This document shows, in pieces, positions 61,602 through 64,000 of a stretch of 64,000 nucleotides of DNA. This stretch comes from Acanthosepion esculentum (taxonomy: Eukaryota > Mollusca > Cephalopoda > Sepiida > Sepiidae). Within the stretch, counting starts at the first letter, position 1. Every line of letters begins with the position of its first letter. The translations under genes and the position numbers were made by a program. A model generated the notes under the pieces. The model was not told where the DNA came from. It made no database searches and saw nothing but the letters and a program-made list of their open reading frames with translations. Location: NCBI GenBank assembly GCA_964036315.1, contig OZ038498.1:13914473-13978472 (forward strand). The letters are read 5' to 3'.

Positions 61602-63076
61602 CAGATAAAAGAAATCAACATGAAAAAATCATCACATCCATTAAATATTTGCTAAATAGAAAACATTAATTCTCAAGAATGTGTAAGAAGTGAAGAGCTG
61701 TGTTGATAAATAAAAGCTTCAAGAATATTATCTTTACTGTGGACACAATCAGCAAAACCAAACTACAAAGCCACACCAGGGAGAAAAAAAAAGAAACAAA
61801 AACAAAAAAAGAAACAAAAATATACATACCAGTATCAGCCTGCAGTATGGTCCGCTCAGACATGGTAATCTTGCCTACCTGGCTGTTGCTGGATGTCCGG
61901 ATGCTGACAGAAACCAAATAAAAAACAATCATAGACAAAAAGTAAAAATCTAAAGAATTCGATGATATACAACTAACAAAATAAATCCCCACAGCACAAA
62001 GACATGGCAAAATAAAAAATAAATAAAAACACCTAAGGAATACAGTGAATGGTTTATAAATTAAAACCTGTAGTATTACTTCGTGGAAACTTCAAGAACT
62101 ACCAAAAGAATGTGTTCCTCCCAACATCTCAAGGCATATTTACCACCCAGTCTTTGTTCTGCCATCAGGTTACTATTATTCACTGCTTATGAGATCTGAA
62201 CAAAAAGTATGGTGATATAAAAACAACAACAACACGCATCAATTCAGCATTTAATCTCCTTCAAAGTAGTCCTCTTCTGAAGCCACACACTTTTATCCAG
62301 CATCATTTCTATTGATGAACACATTGCTGGAACTATCTTTTTTTTTTAGTGAGCAGGTACCATGTCTCATTCTCTTGAAATTTTGTTTCTTTCAAGTTGG
62401 ATTTGAGTTTTGAAGAGGGAAAAAATTGGAAGGGGCAATATGGTGGTTTCAGACCCAGGGAAATATTCTGTTTGGCCAAAAACTGCTGTACAAGCTATGG
62501 TCACTGAGGTAAACTGTGGTGTGGTGAGACAACCACACTCTACACACTTTTTCCCCTAGCACTGCTATAAACAACAGAACTGAGCAAGAACACAACTACA
62601 CATATATGTGCACCAAAGTTCAAAGTAAATCTGTGTCAAGTGGCTTCACTCTGTATACTTTAGCTATGTTACCATAGCAATAGTCGAGACACTGACTAGA
62701 CCACGTATCTTGCCTTCAAGATTTAAATTCTTCAAGCCTTTTTTTTCTTCTCAGGTGTCCCTTACATTACAGCTGTTTTTTTCTGATTGATTTCGTTATA
62801 GTTCCTATTCTCCTTAAAGAACCATATCTCTCTCTCTCACACACAAACTCACACACTGCATTCTTCAGTAGAACCACATCATTTGTCACTTTAAAATGAT
62901 AGTTACAAAATTCCTAAATGTGTAAGAATACCAAGCAGAACTCAAGACTTACCTAGAATAAAGAACAGCACAGAACCAAATAACCAAAGCAACAATGCTT
63001 TGCCAATCAAATGGTCCAAGTTTGGCAAAGTCACCATTGGCATTAGCACAATCCTTCCTTGGATTACAACGGCAGT
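33476..63076 (-). CDS. SERINC: Serine incorporator (SERINC) family protein, 3' portion; join of 4 exons, 5' end outside the window
   Basis: Spliced CDS on the minus strand: 63076-62953, 61903-61830, 37582-37429, 33614-33476 (124+74+154+139 nt). All six internal splice ends are GT-AG and the codons split across junctions reconstitute correctly: AG|C gives Ser, G|GA gives Gly, AG|A gives Arg. The product is the C-terminal ~162 residues of a SERINC/TMS1/TDE1 multipass membrane protein. Seen in the sequence: a segment ending [17 protein letters not shown], an acidic loop with [11 protein letters not shown], a membrane helix with [17 protein letters not shown] followed by TNW, and the last helix [18 protein letters not shown] ending NNRDFS. 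These are family signatures. Family knowledge: SERINCs are 10-11-helix proteins of endoplasmic reticulum and plasma membrane, linked to serine-derived lipid synthesis or lipid scrambling. No stop or frameshift was seen, so the gene looks functional. The paralogue (SERINC1/3/5 type) cannot be decided from this part. Confidence 0.93.
33719..33846 (+). repeat. Polypurine minisatellite (GGAAGAAAAAGAGAGAGAGA)n-like
   Basis: About six imperfect units of ggaagaaaaagagagagaga. It lies about 100 bp upstream of the terminal SERINC exon, in the intron. It is polypyrimidine on the gene's sense strand. Confidence 0.85.
34277..34490. mobile_element. Short MITE with mariner-like terminal inverted repeats
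   Basis: Left tgggtcggtgcataattatc (from 34279) and right, read inverted, tgggttggtgcgtaattatc, both continuing aggcgttt: about 26 of 28 bases match. TA flanks both sides (34277-34278, 34489-34490). The ~210-bp interior is A-rich with no transposase. The element sits in the 3.8-kb SERINC intron. Confidence 0.78.
35335..36084 (+). repeat. 14-bp minisatellite (AGACAAAGATGACT)n, about 53.6 copies
   Basis: 750 bp of head-to-tail agacaaagatgact without a visible deviating unit. It is located in the SERINC intron between the last two coding exons. The unit carries TAG and TGA on this strand, so it is non-coding. There are no spacers, so it is not a CRISPR array. Confidence 0.97.
36688..37383 (+). 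pseudogene. Decayed LINE 3' fragment interrupted by a SINE
   Basis: agagacttaaggcaacagaa, aggaggctgagaataccatc, aagaggcagtcaaaatttct, gcttggagaatttgacagtc and aacctgctaagagcaacaaa match 7253-7672. After a SINE insertion (about 37026-37334) the fragment resumes with ggaagttgtggagaaccatg and ends gggacatgacac. It runs antisense to SERINC. Confidence 0.7.
37026..37334 (+). mobile_element. SINE family B inserted in a LINE fragment
   Basis: The recognisable body at 37108-37322 holds gaaagtcttactaattaacc, catagcagggggtgag, agtcactcgtctaggtactg and caggaaccagtatttcaaca. A short acaggaa-like duplication flanks the inserted piece. Confidence 0.7.
37429..37582 (-). CDS. SERINC: SERINC coding exon: acidic loop and penultimate membrane helix
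   Basis: The acceptor is ttttgtcgtcag and the donor is AG|gtcagtac. The exon encodes the variable cytosolic loop ([20 protein letters not shown]), an acidic [10 protein letters not shown] stretch, and the helix [41 protein letters not shown] is the strongest SERINC fingerprint. The upstream intron is about 24.2 kb and the downstream one about 3.8 kb. Confidence 0.94.
37583..39765. other. SERINC 24-kb intron, first part: no element recognised
   Basis: AT-rich intronic sequence. Open frames of 60-95 codons (for example near 37991-38278) have no recognisable motif and look like chance. Confidence 0.5.
39769..40170 (+). mobile_element. tRNA-derived SINE, family C
   Basis: The tRNA-like head has an A-box-like ggtagagtggttcaaacatt and a B-box-like ggtttgaatgtcac (39812). 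The body contains cagcatgcagcatctttgga, accctgggttgacccaagtc, gctagcacaaagtcacaagt and catgctggccttgttcagac. The same body occurs at 60339-60685. Confidence 0.75.
40202..40231 (+). repeat. Poly(A) run, 30 bp
   Basis: Uninterrupted A's shortly after the SINE, possibly its tail after an AT/AC-rich spacer. Confidence 0.8.
40500..41120. other. SERINC intron; simple A-rich runs only
   Basis: A-rich tracts near 40520-40550 and 40650-40690. No gene or classified repeat recognised. Confidence 0.45.
41130..41272 (-). mobile_element. tRNA-derived SINE or tRNA pseudogene
   Basis: On the minus strand 41270-41196 is tRNA-like: gtgtagaagagtggttagtt (A box) and ctggttcgaatcctactctg (B box, perfect GGTTCGAATCC). 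Acceptor and T stems do not pair well, so a functional tRNA is unlikely. A second diverged unit lies just downstream. Confidence 0.65.
41275..43130. other. SERINC intron without recognised gene
   Basis: Holds an (AT)n array (41797-41838), an A-run (42142-42159), T-runs near 42581 and 42691, and a C10A10 junction near 42320. No coding homology. Confidence 0.45.
43136..43290 (+). repeat. G-rich minisatellite, ~34-bp unit, ~4.5 copies
   Basis: Unit gggggagggggaataagaga followed by gtaaggc(g/a)gagttt. Runs of 4-5 G repeat within each unit. On the SERINC sense strand these are C-runs. Confidence 0.9.
43300..45710. other. SERINC intron without recognised gene
   Basis: AT-rich with GA (about 45035-45058) and short AT arrays. 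No classified element. Confidence 0.4.
46425..46710. mobile_element. Foldback-type interspersed repeat, family D
   Basis: The left part (ttatctgtctatatatttct, gatgaggtattgtaattatt, tcctcatctttgttgctat) is complementary to the right part (atggcaacaaagatgagaac, aacaatgtaaataatga). The centre contains, on the minus strand, ctgaagaaggtctgag...ggccaaaaca. The second copy is at 59484. Confidence 0.7.
47690..47731. repeat. (AT)n microsatellite after poly(A)
   Basis: A-run followed by AT dinucleotides. Confidence 0.9.
49710..54298. other. SERINC intron without recognised gene
   Basis: AT-rich intron with an (AT)n array (51998-52056). No coding or repeat-family homology recognised. An 89-codon frame near 51438-51707 looks like chance. 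Confidence 0.45.
54299..54348. repeat. (AT)n microsatellite
   Basis: Pure AT dinucleotides touching the left end of the large palindrome. Confidence 0.95.
54349..54624. repeat. Near-perfect palindrome, 128-bp arms
   Basis: Left arm 54349-54476 (tgttaaagacaacatagtct ... gcgctttcgaacatca) is the reverse complement of 54497-54624 with one visible mismatch. The loop is 20 nt. On the minus strand the loop region reads ctgaagatgaacaatgatgt then tcgaaagcgc. Confidence 0.95.
54671..54702. repeat. (AT)n microsatellite
   Basis: Pure AT dinucleotides after ttgctgccaaattacacatt. Confidence 0.95.
55243..55286. repeat. (AT)n microsatellite with GC-rich cap
   Basis: AT dinucleotides followed by cgcgcacgcgcgcg. 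Confidence 0.9.
55841..56199 (+). mobile_element. SINE family B, near full length
   Basis: Head tctatagcttatcaaccctt, tgcagattatttaaagcaag; body caagtcttactaattaaccc, atagctggggggg, gattcatatctttcccaagg, gcacataagtgaatataatg; 3' part gccattatccattacatcac, ccatctaggtactgaccaag, gtacaggaaccagtgtttca. Confidence 0.75.
56618..56780 (+). mobile_element. tRNA-derived SINE with poly(A) tail
   Basis: A-box-like tggagtaatggttaacaag (56622) and B-box-like gttcaatcct (56671), then cactgggtggcctatacttg, ending in ~39 A's (56742-56780). Related to 15400-15545. Confidence 0.7.
57178..57446 (+). mobile_element. SINE family B
   Basis: cttatcgaccctttgctgat, tacaagtctatttaacccat, agctgggggaggagatgac, gcacgtaagtgaatgtaag, aactcaactggaattcaaac. 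The 3' end is shorter than at 55841. Confidence 0.7.
57450..59050. other. SERINC intron without recognised gene
   Basis: AT-rich sequence with short homopolymers. Nothing classified. Confidence 0.4.
59053..59380 (+). mobile_element. SINE family B
   Basis: tatggcttatcaaccctttg, acaagtcttactaattaa, gtatttgcacgtaagtgaat, atccattacattgcctgcac, ttacctatctaggtactgtc. Directly followed by a foldback repeat. Confidence 0.7.
59484..59885. mobile_element. Foldback-type interspersed repeat, family D, copy 2
   Basis: gattatttacattattcaaa, ctattgtcctcatctttgtc at the left; atggcaacaaagatgaggac, aataatgtaaataatgtaca, cctcatctaagaaatataga at the right (complementary). The minus strand holds ctgaagaaggccggagcgta then caatggccgaaacattg. 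Confidence 0.75.
60339..60690 (+). mobile_element. tRNA-derived SINE, family C, copy 2
   Basis: B-box-like agttcaaatctcagc (60389). Body caaagcatgcagcaccattg, ccattgggttgacaagcctt, aacacaaaggcacaagacat, gcatactggccttgttcaat. Matches 39769-40170 over most of its length. The A box is eroded. Confidence 0.7.
61559..61600. repeat. (AT)n microsatellite
   Basis: Pure AT dinucleotides about 230 bp downstream (on the gene strand) of a SERINC exon. Confidence 0.95.
61830..61903 (-). CDS. SERINC: SERINC coding exon with the [11 protein letters not shown] signature
   Basis: A short 74-nt exon. The acceptor is tttctgtcag and the donor is G|gtatgta. It encodes [17 protein letters not shown] and continues to QADTG. 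The IRTS-NSQV run is one of the most conserved pieces of the SERINC family and precedes a variable cytosolic loop. The last base is the first base of a Gly codon that the next exon, 24 kb away, completes. Confidence 0.92.
62215..62540 (-). pseudogene. Mariner-family transposase C-terminal remnant
   Basis: On the minus strand, across several frames: an eroded catalytic-end region ([10 protein letters not shown] for the usual [19 protein letters not shown]), then [13 protein letters not shown] for the typical KC-ASEGDYFEGD ending. No TIR was found. It lies in the SERINC intron between 61903 and 62953, in the gene's orientation. Confidence 0.55.
62953..63076 (-). CDS. SERINC: SERINC coding exon (most 5' exon present in the window)
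   Basis: On the minus strand the acceptor ends ttttgcag and the donor is gtaagtc. The exon begins with two bases (AC) finishing a codon from an exon outside the window. It encodes CRCNPRKDC, then [14 protein letters not shown], then a membrane segment [14 protein letters not shown], and ends with AG of a split Ser codon. The Cys-rich extracellular-type loop before a helix and the ending FCAVLYSS are as in SERINC proteins. No further exon was recognised between 63077 and 64000. Confidence 0.9.
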
Positions 63077-63119
63077 CTGCAAAAGATGAAAAGAAGCAGC
63101 GAAATAATTGGATATTCAT

Positions 63120-63556
63120 AAGTCTACTATTCATGTGTTGAATATTGTTACCACATCTGGTCTGGTGTTTGTGCTATGTATTTGGAGATTCTTGATAAAG
63201 CACAAAAAAGAATCTGCAATGCTATTGGTCCTGATGAACATTCCTCTATAATACGTCAACTTCATGAATTTACATGCAATACCAGATTGGCAGCTAAGTT
63301 CTATGCTATGAGTTTCTTCTCTCGCACTTCTCGCTTGTGGAACTCTCTTCCAGTTTCTTGCTTCCCAGTCAACTTTGATCTTGAAAAAATTTAAATGCAA
63401 TGTCAATTGCTATCTTCTGTCTTTGTAATTCCTGTTCATTTATTGATATCTGCTTAAGTTTTTTTTTTTTATATTCTCTCACAATCAGTAATTCCTTGAG
63501 TTTTGGTGGCTTTATTGCCTTGCTTGAGGTGAAATGATTAAAAAAAAAATAAAAAA
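63120..63556 (+). pseudogene. LINE RT C-terminus and 3' tail (same family as 6544-7252)
   Basis: VEYCYHIWSGVCAMYLEILD, KAQKRICNAIGPDEHSS, then, after an internal deletion relative to the other copy, FFSRTSRLWNSLPVSCFPVN and FDLEKI-stop. The tail ends cttgcttgaggtgaaatgat and an A-rich run. It lies just upstream of the 5'-most SERINC exon, antisense to it. Confidence 0.8.
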
Positions 63557-63559
63557 AAT

Positions 63560-64000
63560 AAAATATTCTATTCTGAAACATGCAAAAAGCAATGGAAAAT
63601 TGCATATATACATTAAACAATGTGTGTGTACACACCCACACATTTCTTTTCAAAGTGCACAGGTGCAATACTTTGATCCTAGGCAGAGTGCATGGGTCCT
63701 ACAGAAGAAGTACCAATCCATATGTAAATAGCCCATCATTTTTGACAGGTGCAATGACAGTAATCAAATGAGACAAGGAGCTTTCCAAGATGAAGTCAGG
63801 CATAATTGACATGTTCATACACATGAATTATCATGGAGGCAAAAGTTTTTACTCAATACAAAATACTTGTAAGGAATATTGAGAGAAACAACAGTCAACT
63901 AAAGAATCTATTAAGACATTCTTGATTCAAAGACAAAACCACAAGATGTAATTAACAGCGCTCAAAGTAGACAAACTAGCATCAGGGATATTCAACAAAA
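63560..64000. other. SERINC intron or upstream sequence; no exon recognised
   Basis: The preceding SERINC exon would be expected to encode a YLTWSA-like helix. Nothing of this kind was found on the minus strand up to the window edge. Confidence 0.5.

Overview
The window is a repeat-rich, AT-rich piece of an animal nuclear genome. Long dinucleotide arrays, Penelope-like retroelements with GIY-YIG endonuclease domains, Helitrons, several mariner fossils, LINE 3' ends and tRNA-derived SINEs in an intron-rich gene fit a mollusc, most likely a cephalopod of octopus type. This identity is an inference from repeat style. No species-diagnostic gene was found.

One conserved host gene is supported. 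The 3' part of a SERINC (serine incorporator / TMS1-TDE1) gene lies on the minus strand between about 63.1 and 33.3 kb. Four coding exons (63076-62953, 61903-61830, 37582-37429, 33614-33476) join in phase with GT-AG junctions and give the last ~162 residues and the stop codon. One intron is about 24 kb and another about 3.8 kb; the latter holds a near-perfect 14-bp minisatellite of about 53 copies. The 5' exons lie beyond the right edge.

A second possible gene is an intact 218-codon minus-strand ORF at 11213-10557. It has a hydrophobic N-terminus, a good start context and higher GC than its surroundings. I do not recognise its family.

Region by region. 0-2.2 kb: AT-rich DNA with a ~192-bp tandem repeat. 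2.3-4.5 kb: broken Helitron replicase N-terminal region on the minus strand. 5.0-5.9 kb: ~176-bp tandem satellite. 6.5-8.2 kb: LINE 3' ends, one nested in another. 8.35-9.3 kb: Penelope-like fragment followed by two hairpins that resemble degenerate hammerhead cores. 9.6-10.4 kb: pogo/Tigger-like MITE. 11.8-12.6 kb: SINEs. 13.2-15.2 kb: several long palindromes around AT arrays. 17.5-18.0 kb: second Penelope-like fragment. 19.0-20.3 kb: almost complete mariner of the Hsmar1 (cecropia) type with two single-base frameshifts. 21-26 kb: Helentron-like non-autonomous elements and GA/TG arrays. 27.3-30.4 kb: LINE, third Penelope-like fragment, a decayed mariner and SINEs. 33-64 kb: the SERINC gene, its introns filled with SINEs, foldback elements, a MITE, a mariner remnant, LINE ends and long A-runs that are strongly biased to the plus strand.

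The mobile-element remnants show no cooperating system. The most interesting leads are the secreted-protein-like ORF, the recurring CTGA...CGAAAC hairpin motif in otherwise different repeats, the long palindromes beside AT microsatellites, and the minisatellite in the SERINC intron.
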